Shown here: in pieces, positions 34,359-43,239 of the stretch
Layout of the letters: the number at the start of each line of letters is the position of its first letter
How positions within the stretch are numbered: the first letter of the stretch is position 1
Assembly (NCBI GenBank): GCA_963728545.1
Contig: CAVSKO010000003.1
Span: 2,170,001 to 2,234,000 of the forward strand
Direction: 5' to 3'
Length of the DNA: 64,000 nt
From: DASUNP01 sp963728545
Lineage (GTDB): Bacteria > Acidobacteriota > Blastocatellia > UBA7656
The notes under the pieces: model-generated
Databases searched by the model: none
Seen by the model: only the letters and a program-made list of their open reading frames with translations
What the model was told of the DNA's origin: nothing
Translations under genes and position numbers: made by a program

Positions 34359-35608
34359 TGGCGCTCAAGCAAGACGAACAAGATATCGCCCTCTCGTCAA
34401 TCGCGCGCGAAGAGAGGCTGACTGAAAGAGGGGGCGGCGACCCGGTCGTCGAATTGCTGCCGTCGCCTGAGCTTGCCGCTGAGGTAATCGGTGAAGAGAT
34501 AATCGAAGAAGAGCGCATACCCCTGCGCGGTCGCTCGCCGAGACAAATCCTCTGGCTCAAGCTGCGCCGCAACCGCACGGCTATGGCGGGGCTATATATT
34601 CTTGTGGCGCTTTACCTGGGAGCGATACTGGCGGGCTTCATTTCGCCTTACAGCTACTCGCGCATAAACCAGGAGAACAGCTTTCACCCGCCCATGCTCA
34701 CGCGCGTGCACATCTTTGACGAAGCGGGCAATCTGTCGCGCCCGTTCGTCTACAGTATTGCCGTTACTAACCCGATGGCTAAAGGCTATAACGGCTATAG
34801 CGAGGACAAGAGCTTAAAGTATCCCATAAGATTATTCGTGCGCGGCGACGATTACCACATCTTCTGGATTATTCGCTCGAACGTACATCTTTTTGGCACG
34901 GACGAGCCGGGCCGCATTTACCTGTTCGGGACAGACCTTTTCGGGCGAGACACTTTTTCAAGGATAATGTTCGGCTCTCAGATTTCGCTCTCGGTTGGAG
35001 TTGTAGGAATAATAATATCAACCTTGCTCGCGTTGATAATCGGCGGGCTGGCCGGATACTGGGGAAAGCTGACAGATTTCTTATCGATGCGAGTGGTCGA
35101 AGTGATACTCGCTTTGCCGGGCATCTACCTCATACTGGTATTGCGCAGGGCATTCGGCGACGATCTCAGCTCTTCCTACACCTACCTGATAGTAGTAGTC
35201 ATACTCTCTCTGATCGCGATGGCTTCGGAAGCGCGCATCATACGCGGCATGGTTCTTTCTTTGAAGGAGCAGGAATATGTCATCGCCGCGCGCGCTCTGG
35301 GGTTCAGCGACACTCGCATCATAGTGCGACACATACTGCCGAATACGTTGTCATTCGTCATAGTGACGGCGACGCTCACCATTCCATTCTACATTCTCAA
35401 CGAAGTGGCTCTGTCATTCCTCGGCGTAGGCATTCAAGAGCCCGAAGCGAGCTGGGGCAACATGCTCCAGGGGGCGCAGAACGTAGGCTACCTGACAAAC
35501 TTCACCTGGGTTCTGATCCCCGGCGTCTTTATCTTCATAGCCGTAATGGCGTGGAACTTCTTAGGCGACGGGCTGCGCGATGCAGCCGACCCCAGAACGT
35601 TGAGTTAA
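34358..35608 (+). CDS. Peptide ABC transporter permease, DppC type
   Basis: A 416-residue permease. It has an unusually long N-terminal cytoplasmic extension (about 65 residues, acidic: ELLPSPELAAEVIGEEIIEEE) before the usual RRNRTAMAGLYILV helix, plus a periplasmic loop of about 110 residues, and the EAA loop EQEYVIAARALGFSDTRIIVRHILPN. The length exceeds typical DppC (about 300). The matching ATPases must lie elsewhere. Confidence 0.9.
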   Translation: MALKQDEQDIALSSIAREERLTERGGGDPVVELLPSPELAAEVIGEEIIEEERIPLRGRSPRQILWLKLRRNRTAMAGLYILVALYLGAILAGFISPYSYSRINQENSFHPPMLTRVHIFDEAGNLSRPFVYSIAVTNPMAKGYNGYSEDKSLKYPIRLFVRGDDYHIFWIIRSNVHLFGTDEPGRIYLFGTDLFGRDTFSRIMFGSQISLSVGVVGIIISTLLALIIGGLAGYWGKLTDFLSMRVVEVILALPGIYLILVLRRAFGDDLSSSYTYLIVVVILSLIAMASEARIIRGMVLSLKEQEYVIAARALGFSDTRIIVRHILPNTLSFVIVTATLTIPFYILNEVALSFLGVGIQEPEASWGNMLQGAQNVGYLTNFTWVLIPGVFIFIAVMAWNFLGDGLRDAADPRTLS

Positions 35609-35622
35609 GATTTGATCTAAAC

Positions 35623-35650
35623 CCCCTTGGGGCTTTTCAAACAGCCTCTA
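35623..35650. repeat. Partial copy of intergenic palindrome family 2 (copy D)
   Basis: CCCCTTGGGGCTTTTCAAAC followed by AGCCTCTA matches the terminal part of the family seen at 27687 and 42406, with the inner stem missing. It lies next to copy 3 of the other element. Confidence 0.5.
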
Positions 35651-35693
35651 GTTAGAGTTGTTTTCGATTGAATGTACGGGATTGGCAGAGACA

Positions 35694-35819
35694 TCTCACC
35701 GCCGCAGACACAGAGAACACAGGATGGCCGATGATGTGCTTCGCACGCGGCGGGGGCGCAGAGCAGAATACTGTTTTCTCTGCGCCCGCTCTGTGTTCTC
35801 TGTGTCTCTGCGGCGGTGA
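35694..35819. repeat. Palindromic dispersed element, copy 3
   Basis: TCTCACCGCCGCAGACACAG at one end and its complement at the other, with the same central GATGATGTGCTTCGCACG segment as copy 1. It lies between the convergent DppC-type permease and dienelactone hydrolase genes. Confidence 0.85.
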
Positions 35820-35857
35820 ATCTTCTTTCATTCCCTTACACTCATATGTAGTTTGAT

Positions 35858-36601
35858 CTAATTTCCGAACACGCGACGGTAGAACCCTATCATATCGCCG
35901 AAGGCTTGATCCGTAGCTTCAGAGTCGTAGCGCGGACCTTCATCTCGCATGAACGCATGCTCTGCCGTGTAGAGCCGCTCTTTAAACTTGACGCCCGACG
36001 CTCTGAGCGAGGCTTCAATTTTTGCGCGCCCGTCTTCCGGTATGTGCGGATCAAGCGCGCCCCACACCAACAACAGCTCGCCGCGTATCTCCCCGGCCCG
36101 CTCAAGCGAGCGCGCGTCATCATCCTTACCGAGCTTTCCGTTATGTATTCCTGTGCCGTAAAAACAGACCGTGGCTTTTACGTCCGGCTGTAGCGCGGCG
36201 CGAAACGACAGGTGACCGCCGATGCAAAAACCGGCCGCGCCTAACTGCTTTGATGCGACCGCCGGGTGTTGGCTTAAATAATCGAGCGCCGCTCGACAAT
36301 CCGCGTCGAAGTGCGCTACGGGCGTCCGGGCTGCGTCTTCCAGCCCGCGCGTGCGACCGGCATCATCGAAAGGGATGGCCAGGCCCGCCGTCTCGATGCG
36401 GTGATATATTTCCGGCGCGGCTACGACAAAACCGTAGCCCGCGAGCCTCGCGCACGACCGCAGCATCGTTCCGGTCAGTTGAAAAATATCCGAGTAGAAT
36501 AGGATGCCGGGATAGCGGCCTTCGGATTTCGGACGTGCAATAAAAGTACGCATAAAAGCGCCCTCGACTGGGATGTCTACGAACTCGGTTGCGATTATCA
36601 T
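35858..36601 (-). CDS. Dienelactone hydrolase family protein
   Basis: About 247 residues of alpha/beta hydrolase: GILFYSDIFQLTG near the N-terminus, nucleophile motif GAAGFCIGGH (Cys as nucleophile, as in dienelactone hydrolase), acid in LVWGALDPHIPEDG and His in TAEHAFMRDEGPRYD. ATG 36601 follows GGAG and begins IIATEFVDIPVEG as in the family; an upstream TTG at 36667 is unlikely. The substrate is unknown; many family members are general carboxylic ester or lactone hydrolases. Confidence 0.88.
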   Translation of the reverse strand: MIIATEFVDIPVEGAFMRTFIARPKSEGRYPGILFYSDIFQLTGTMLRSCARLAGYGFVVAAPEIYHRIETAGLAIPFDDAGRTRGLEDAARTPVAHFDADCRAALDYLSQHPAVASKQLGAAGFCIGGHLSFRAALQPDVKATVCFYGTGIHNGKLGKDDDARSLERAGEIRGELLLVWGALDPHIPEDGRAKIEASLRASGVKFKERLYTAEHAFMRDEGPRYDSEATDQAFGDMIGFYRRVFGN

Positions 36602-36728
36602 CAATAATTCTCCAAACTCTTTTTTCAACAGTAGCCGCAAGATAACCGGCCTTTGGATTTTATTCAAGCTCGCGGCTACGGTCTCTAATTGAGATTTCAG
36701 GCGGCCTGGGGTATCTTCTCGTCAAGTA

Positions 36729-37019
36729 ATGCAAGAGCGAAGAGTAACAATATCTAACCGCCTGGGGTTGCACGCGCGCGCGGCAGCCCATCTTGTGCGA
36801 CGCGCCACGCAGTACACGAGCCAGATAGAGCTGCTGCGCGAAGACACAAAGCAGACAGCCGACGGCAAGTCTATACTGAGCGTCTTGCTTCTGGCCGCAT
36901 CGCGCGGCACGCGGATCATAATCAGAGCGACGGGGGCTGACGAGGAGCGCGCCGTCGCGGCGCTCGCGGAGCTGGTCGAGCAAAAGTTTGGAGAGGAGGT
37001 CTCGGATGGCCTCTTCTAA
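36729..37019 (+). CDS. ptsH: HPr-like phosphocarrier protein
   Basis: A 96-residue HPr with the phosphorylated His15 in GLHARAA and the second site region around Ser48 in GKSILSVLLLAA. It accepts phosphate from enzyme I, whose gene overlaps its 3' end by 14 bases. No sugar-specific EII gene is in the window, so this may be a regulatory PTS or act with distant partners. Confidence 0.92.
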   Translation: MQERRVTISNRLGLHARAAAHLVRRATQYTSQIELLREDTKQTADGKSILSVLLLAASRGTRIIIRATGADEERAVAALAELVEQKFGEEVSDGLF

Positions 37020-38797
37020 AGTGACGCGGTCGCGTGATCTGAGGATGAAAGGGCTTGCCGCTTCGCCCGGCATCGCCGTTGGCCGCGCCCTCAGGCTCGA
37101 TGAGCGAGGCCGCCGCCAGTTCTACTACATCGCGGTTTCGCCCGCGCAGGTTCGCGTCGAAATCAGACGTCTCCGCCAAGCATTCGCCGAAGCCCGCGCC
37201 CAGCTCGAAGAGATCAAGGTAAGGCTCGCCAGCGAACTCGGCTACGAGCACTCTTACATACTCGACGCGCACCTGTTGATGCTCGAAGACGAAGGGTTGA
37301 TCGGCGAGATCGAGCAGGACATACGCGCGCGCCGCATCAATGCCGAATGGGCCGTGCGCGATGTCACGGACCGCGTGATAAGCGCTTATAAACAGGTGAA
37401 AGATTCCTACTTGCGCGAGCGCTCTTCGGATATTGAAGACGTAGCCTCGCGGCTGCTTGGGATACTGTCGGGCCACGCGAAGTTCGACCTTTCAAAGCTC
37501 GACCAGAACATAATAATAGTCGCCGAAAACATCTGGCCTTCGACCGTGGCCGAGCTGGATTTCAATCAGGTGCTCGGGTTCGCGACCGACGCGGGCGGTA
37601 TGACTTCTCACTCTGCAATAATGGCGCGCGCGCTCGGGATACCGGCTGTCGTGGGACTCCACGATGCGACGAGGCGAGTAAAAACCGGCGACGCGGTAGT
37701 AGTAAACGGGACCGAAGGCGAGCTGATATTGCGCCCCACCAAACCCGTTATAAAGACCTTCCTCGATAGACACAAGCGCGATGCCGAGTTGCGCTCGCCG
37801 ACAGCCGATACGGCCTTCGAGCCTGCCAGGACCGCCGACGGCACGCAGGTGACGCTCAGGGCCAATGTCGAGCTTGCGAGCGAGATCGAACTCGCTACAG
37901 CTTTTCGGCGCGGAAGGGATAGGCCTTTACCGCTCCGAATTCATGTTCTTAAACCGTTTGCCCGAGCTTCCGAGCGAAGACGAGCAGTTCAAGCTCTATC
38001 GCAGGCTTTCAGAGGCGACGGGAGCGGCGGGCGCGAGCATACGCGTCTTTGATCTCGGGGGCGACAAGCTGACGCTCGAAGGGTTCGAGGCGGAGCAGAA
38101 CCCGGCTCTCGGGCTTCGCGCGATCCGGCTGGCGCTCAAGGTCGAAGAGATTTTCCGCACTCAACTGCGCGCGATACTCAGGGCAAACCGCGAAGGCAAC
38201 CTCCGCGTGGTGCTGCCCTTGATCAGCGCGATCACCGAGTTGCGAGAGGCGAAAAGAATTATAGCCGAAGTAAAAACGGAGCTGGCCGCATCACACGTCA
38301 AGCACAATGCGCGCCTTCCAGTGGGCGTGATGATAGAGGTTCCGTCGGCGGCGCTGATGGCAGACGTAGTAGCGCGCGAGGCCGATTTTCTAAGCATAGG
38401 CACTAACGACCTCATACAATACCTTCTCGCCGTCGACCGCGTTAACGAAAACGTCGCGCACCTTTACCAGCCGCTTCACCCGGCCGTGTTGAGAACTATC
38501 GCTTATGTGGTTCGCGCCGCCGACGCGACCGGCGTCCCGCTTGAGCTATGCGGCGAGATGGCAGCCGACCCGCTGCTGGCAATCGCGCTCATAGGGCTCG
38601 GCGTTCGCACGCTGAGCATGGTGCCTGCTTCAATACCACTGATAAAAAATGCAATCAGGTCGGTCGAGCTTGACCGCGTGCGCGCTCTGATGAGTGATGC
38701 GGTGAAGCTCAGCTCATGGATTGAAGTAAAAGAGTTGCTCACGCGCGAGTTGCCGCGCCAGGCCCCGCGATTCTTTGCCGCCTGGTCACCTCAGTAA
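37006..38797 (+). CDS. ptsI: PTS enzyme I (PEP-protein phosphotransferase), split by a one-base frameshift
   Basis: Residues 1-299 run in one frame: N-terminal GLAASPGIAVGRAL, helical HPr-binding domain, and the phospho-His motif GGMTSHSAIMARALGIP (His202). From base 37906 the remaining homologous part (FGAEGIGLYRSEFMFLNR, MIEVPSAALMA, SIGTNDLIQYLLAVDR, CGEMA) is in the +1 frame. Skipping one base in the CTTTTCGG run (37901-37908) restores ATAFGAEGIG exactly. It is either a sequencing/assembly indel, a fresh mutation, or +1 slippage (Phe tRNA moving from UUU to UUC). Start ATG 37006 has GAGAGGAGG upstream. Confidence 0.85.
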
Positions 38798-38849
38798 TCA
38801 ACCGCGCCTCAAGGCCCAGGTTTTTGCTTCACGGTAAACGTCCTTCAGC

Positions 38850-38930
38850 CTTGCCCAAAAAATCGCCTTCGTGACTCCTACAGCCCGAGTAGAAAGATTC
38901 TATCAACAATTAACTGACTTTTTGGGCAAG
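38850..38930. terminator. Inverted repeat between convergent ptsI and proS
   Basis: Perfect 12-base arms CTTGCCCAAAAA / TTTTTGGGCAAG separated by 57 bases. Each arm ends in an A or T run, so it could end transcription from both sides. Confidence 0.5.
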
Positions 38931-38982
38931 CCAACGCCGGTAAGATTAACCGGGTGATCAACTGTTCCACCTTCAACAGTGG

Positions 38983-40711
38983 TTAAACAGGAGCCTCAAT
39001 CTTTGCGCGAATGCTTTGAACGACCGAATCAATCGCTACATCTTCCGACGCGCGAGCGGCGCGCGTCATCAGCTCGACTTTGCCTTCTTTTATCTTTTTG
39101 CCGACGGTTATTCGATACGGCACGCCTATCAGATCGGCGTCGTTGAACTTCACGCCCGCGCGCTCGTCGCGGTCATCGAGCAAAGTCTCTACGCCTGCGG
39201 CCTCAAGCTCCGCGTAGATGCGCTCGGCTGCCGCCATCAAATTCTGGTCTTTGATGTTGACCACCGTTATACAGACGTGAAACGGCGCTATGGAAGCGGG
39301 CCAGACTATCCCGGCTTCGTCGCTGTGAAGCTCGACCGCAGCGGCCATCAATCGCTCGACGCCTATTCCGTAGCTGCCCATCACGATGGGGACTTCGCTT
39401 CCGTCCGCCTTAAGCACAGACGCACCCATGCTCTCGGAATACTTTGTGCCGAGCTTGAATATGTGGCCGATCTCGACCGCCTTGAAAACGTCAATCGTGC
39501 TTTCGCAATTGGGACAGCCTTCGCCCGCGCTGACGGTGCGCAGGTGCGCCCAGCGATCTGTTTTTATGTCTCGATCAACGGACACGCCGCGCAAATGAAA
39601 ATCGTCTTTGTTCGCGCCCGTAGTCATGTTACGCCGCCCGCGCAAAGATTCATCGGCGATCACCTGAGCGATTTTCGGATGCGACTGGCGGGTGACGCCC
39701 ACAGCGCCAAGCGACCCGGCGGATGCGCCGAGCGCTTCGCGTATCTCTTCAGCGTGCGCGGGACGGACGTTTATCGCACCTGTAGCGTCTATCAGTTTGG
39801 TCTCGTTCAATTCGTGATCGCCGCGCATCAAAACAAGTGTCACCCGGTCATCCAGCACGTATACAAGCGTTTTGATTTGACGATCGGCCGCCGCGCCGCC
39901 TTCAAATGTAGTGAGGTCTTCGATGGTGCGAACGCCGGGCGTCGGGAACCCTTCGGGCGCTGCCAACCCCGCTTCATCGTTGGCCTGTTCGAGCCGCGAG
40001 ATGGCTTTCTCGACGTTGGCCGCGTAGCCGCACGTCTCGCACACGGCTATGCGGTCTTCGCCCGCCTCGGTCCGCACCATAAACTCTGTCGAACTGGCTC
40101 CCGCCCATCGCGCCGCTGCTTGCTTCGACGGGGGCAAACTTCAGCCCGCAGCGCGTGAAGATTTTTACATAAGCGTCGTGCTGGTCTTGAAACGCGCGGT
40201 CGAGTCCTTCGCGATCTACGTCGAACGAGTAAGCGTCTTTCATAGTGAACTCGCGCACGCGCAGCAGTCCCGACTTGGGCCGCGCTTCATCGCGGAACTT
40301 GGTTTGAATCTGATACCAGACCTGCGGCAGCTGGCGGTAAGAGTTGATCGAGTTGCGCGCGATTGAAGTGAACACCTCTTCGTGCGTCATCCCTAAAGCC
40401 ATCTCTGTGTTTTTGCGGTCGCGCAGCCGGAACATGTTGTCGCCCATCACTTCCCAGCGGCCGGACTCTTTCCAGACCTCAGCCGGGTGGATCGCGGGCA
40501 GCAGAAACTCCTGCGCGCCTATGCGATTCATCTCTTCGCGGATAATCTCTATGACTTTGAGCCGCACGCGATGGGCGAGCGGAAGAAGCGAGTAGACTCC
40601 GGCGGTAAGCTGGCGTATGTAGCCCGCGCGAACCAGCAGCCGGTGGCTTATTACTTCGGCATCAGCCGGGTCTTCGCGCAGGGTCGGGATGAACATATTG
40701 GACCAACGCAT
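38983..40711 (-). CDS. proS: Prolyl-tRNA synthetase, bacterial type, split by a one-base frameshift
   Basis: The N-terminal part (40711 down to about 40098) carries motif 1 and 2 regions (FLLPAIHPAEVWKESGRW, TKFRDEARPKSGLLRVREFTMKDAYSFD) and ends SGAMGGS. The rest, in another frame, begins SSTEFMVRTEAGEDRI and includes the YbaK-like editing insertion (residues about 230-400), motif 3 (GSYGIGVERLMAA) and the anticodon-binding domain. Removing one base of the GG at 40096-40097 (CC on the coding strand) restores SGAMGGSSSTEF. An essential gene being broken suggests a sequence error, but slippage is possible. Confidence 0.87.
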
Positions 40712-40919
40712 TTTTCAGTTCTCCTATAAAAAATCTAGCGCAATGCGGAATTAGCAAAAGTAGCAACTCGACGAGACGAACGTCAAGCAAGGCGGCAGCC
40801 GCGCTTGCAAACCCGCAGTCGCTTTGATACATTCCATTGCTGGGGCGACCCGTCACCAGCACTGTATATTGTATAGCCGTTCAGGCGGCTCAGAATTCAG
40901 ATCTTTTGAGGTAACCAAG

Positions 40920-42386
40920 ATGCAGGCTGGCGATATTCCAGAAGCCCTGACCTTTGACGACGTTTCCCTGGTCCCCGCGCGAAGTGACGTTCTGCCGACC
41001 GACGCCGACACGACGACGCGCTTCTCTCGCAACATCCCGATAAATATTCCGATATCATCCGCCGCTATGGACACGGTGACCGAATCGCACCTTGCAATCG
41101 CCATCGCGCAGCAAGGCGGCATCGGCGTTATTCACAAGAACCTCTCGGTTGAAACCCAGCGCGACGAAGTCGATAAGGTCAAGCGCAGCGAGTCAGGCAT
41201 GATCGTAGACCCGGTTACGATGACGCCCGACCGGCCCATCTTTGAGGCGATGGAGATGATGGACCGCTATCACATCTCAGGCGTCCCGATTGTCGAGCAT
41301 AACGGCCAGCTGGTCGGCATACTCACGAATCGCGATCTGAGGTTTGAAACCCGCTTGAACCTGAGCATAAGCGAAGTGATGACGAAAGAGAACCTCATCA
41401 CCGTTCCCGTAGGCACGACGCTCAACGAAGCGAAGGCTATCTTGCAGCGACACCGCGTCGAAAAGCTGTTAGTCGTAGACGAAGGCTACCGACTGAAGGG
41501 TCTGATTACGGTCAAGGATATTCAGAAGGCCATCAAATACCCGCTCGCGGCTAAAGACGACCTGGGGCGTCTGCGAGTAGGGGCGGCCATAGGCTCGACG
41601 GGCGATTTTCTGGAGCGAGCCGAAGAGCTTGTGCGCGCGCGCGTCGACGCGCTCGTGATTGATACGGCGCACGGCCACACCGAGAGCGTCATCAACGCGG
41701 TCAAAAAGATCAAGAGCCGCTACCCTGAAATCGATTTAATAGCGGGCAACATCGCGACCGCCGAAGCGACAAAAGATTTAATCCTTGCAGGCGTCGATGC
41801 GGTTAAGGCAGGAATGGGCCCCGGTAGCATCTGTACGACTCGCGTCGTGAGCGGCGCAGGCGTGCCGCAGATCACCGCGATAATGAATTGCGCGCAGGCG
41901 GCGCGCGGTTCGGGTGTCCCTGTTATTGCAGACGGCGGCATCAAGTATTCTGGCGACATCGCGAAAGCGATTGCGGCGGGCGCGGATTCCGTAATGATCG
42001 GATCGCTTTTTGCCGGGACGGATGAAAGCCCCGGCGAGATCATTCTGTTCCAGGGCCGCTCATTTAAAGCCTATCGCGGGATGGGGTCGCTTGCGGCGAT
42101 GAAAGAGGGCAGCCGCGACCGCTACGGCCAGGGGGGCGAGACTCAAGCGTCCAAGCTTGTGCCGGAAGGCATCGAAGGCCGCGTCCCGCACAAAGGGCCG
42201 CTCGGCTCGCTCGTGCAACAACTGGTCGGGGGCTTGCGCTCGGGCATGGGCTACTGCGGATGCCGCACTGTCGATGAGCTGCACGAGAAGGCCCGCTTTA
42301 TTCGCGTCACCTCTGCGGGCTTGCGCGAGAGCCACGTCCACGACGTTATCATCACAAAGGAAGCGCCCAATTATAGAATCGAGTAG
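40920..42386 (+). CDS. guaB: Inosine-5'-monophosphate dehydrogenase
   Basis: A 488-residue enzyme that oxidises IMP to XMP in guanine nucleotide synthesis. Residues 1-90 and 200-488 form the TIM barrel (EALTFDDVSLVPARSD, SAAMDTVTESHLAIA), with two CBS domains between (residues about 95-205). The catalytic loop is GMGPGSICTTRVVSGAGVPQ with Cys near residue 306, and the flap has YRGMGSLAAM. ATG 40920 follows GAGGTAACC. It is divergent from proS with a 208-base gap. Confidence 0.95.
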   Translation: MQAGDIPEALTFDDVSLVPARSDVLPTDADTTTRFSRNIPINIPISSAAMDTVTESHLAIAIAQQGGIGVIHKNLSVETQRDEVDKVKRSESGMIVDPVTMTPDRPIFEAMEMMDRYHISGVPIVEHNGQLVGILTNRDLRFETRLNLSISEVMTKENLITVPVGTTLNEAKAILQRHRVEKLLVVDEGYRLKGLITVKDIQKAIKYPLAAKDDLGRLRVGAAIGSTGDFLERAEELVRARVDALVIDTAHGHTESVINAVKKIKSRYPEIDLIAGNIATAEATKDLILAGVDAVKAGMGPGSICTTRVVSGAGVPQITAIMNCAQAARGSGVPVIADGGIKYSGDIAKAIAAGADSVMIGSLFAGTDESPGEIILFQGRSFKAYRGMGSLAAMKEGSRDRYGQGGETQASKLVPEGIEGRVPHKGPLGSLVQQLVGGLRSGMGYCGCRTVDELHEKARFIRVTSAGLRESHVHDVIITKEAPNYRIE

Positions 42387-42405
42387 ATGAAAGCGGGCGC
42401 GTCCA

Positions 42406-42632
42406 TAGAGTGTGTCTGACAAGCCCCGAAGAGGCGAGATTCTATAGCCCGGCTGCCGCGCGCCGGGGAACAGGTGTCGGAAGCAGCAAGCCCTGTAAGG
42501 GCGAAATAATCCGAACGATTTATTTCGCCCTTACAGGGCTTCGTGTCGTATGCGTGCGTCACCCGGCGCGATGCGCCGGGCTATTGAATCTCGCCCCTTC
42601 GGGGCTGTTGAACTATCTTTTCATACATCCTC
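42406..42632. repeat. Nested intergenic palindromes, family 2 copy B
   Basis: The outer palindrome (AAGCCCCGAAGAGGCGAGAT ... ATCTCGCCCCTTCGGGGCT, then GAACTATCTTTTCA) contains a second independent hairpin at 42489-42540 (AGCCCTGTAAGGGCGAAATA and complement). It appears that one element was inserted into the loop arm of another. It lies between convergent guaB and the PAP2 gene. Confidence 0.85.
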
Positions 42633-42639
42633 TAGACCC

Positions 42640-43239
42640 TTACTCTCTGATCAAGTATCTAAGCAACAGGCGGCTGAACACCATTACTGTCAGGCCTCCG
42701 ATCACATCGACGAAATAATGCTGTCTTGTGGTGATCGTTGAAAACGCAATGAGCGCTGCCCAGATTAAAGCAGCCGCCCCCTGTTTTCTGTTTTCGTCCA
42801 TCACTCCTAATGCTCCGAGCCCCGCCAGCGCAACGTGGAGCGACGGGAAACAGTTGGTCTCCGAGTCCATCAAGTAAAGCGCTTCGTATGCAATTGCCGC
42901 CATCCCTCCGGGCAAGGGTGGACGAGGCAAGAATGTCGGATAGACTATGAACACGATAAAAGAGAGCAGGCTGGCCAGGGCCAGCCCGTAAAGAGTCCGG
43001 TTGATTGTCGCGGCCTTCTTTATCGCCCCGATGCACAGCGCCAGAAAAACGAATTGCGAGAGGTATACAAAGACAGTCCAATCAATAAAAGGTATTGATT
43101 GATCGATTGCCGACGGCTCAATTCGCGCAGGCTCTCTCAAATGCACCCGGCCCGTCAGCGTGTAAAGGACGCAAAAGCACGCGTACCCGATCCCCACGGC
43201 GACCCATTTCTTTTTGCTCTCAATAGCCGGAAGCTTCAT
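42640..43239 (-). CDS. PAP2-family membrane phosphatase (inositol-phosphorylceramide-synthase-like)
   Basis: A 199-residue protein with six helices and the PAP2 motifs in the form CFPSLHVALAG (near residue 130, with the general His) and STITTRQHYFVDVIGG (near residue 167, nucleophilic His). This variant is seen in the PAP2_3 group, which includes enzymes acting on phospho-lipids and IPC synthases. Its start overlaps the end of the upstream fusion gene by 20 bases, so they are cotranscribed; a role in phospholipid or sphingolipid headgroup turnover is likely. Confidence 0.8.
   Translation of the reverse strand: MKLPAIESKKKWVAVGIGYACFCVLYTLTGRVHLREPARIEPSAIDQSIPFIDWTVFVYLSQFVFLALCIGAIKKAATINRTLYGLALASLLSFIVFIVYPTFLPRPPLPGGMAAIAYEALYLMDSETNCFPSLHVALAGLGALGVMDENRKQGAAALIWAALIAFSTITTRQHYFVDVIGGLTVMVFSRLLLRYLIRE

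Noticed and set aside
39016..40158. A 380-codon plus-strand open frame opposite proS
   Set aside because: No recognisable domain; ProRS motifs are on the minus strand.
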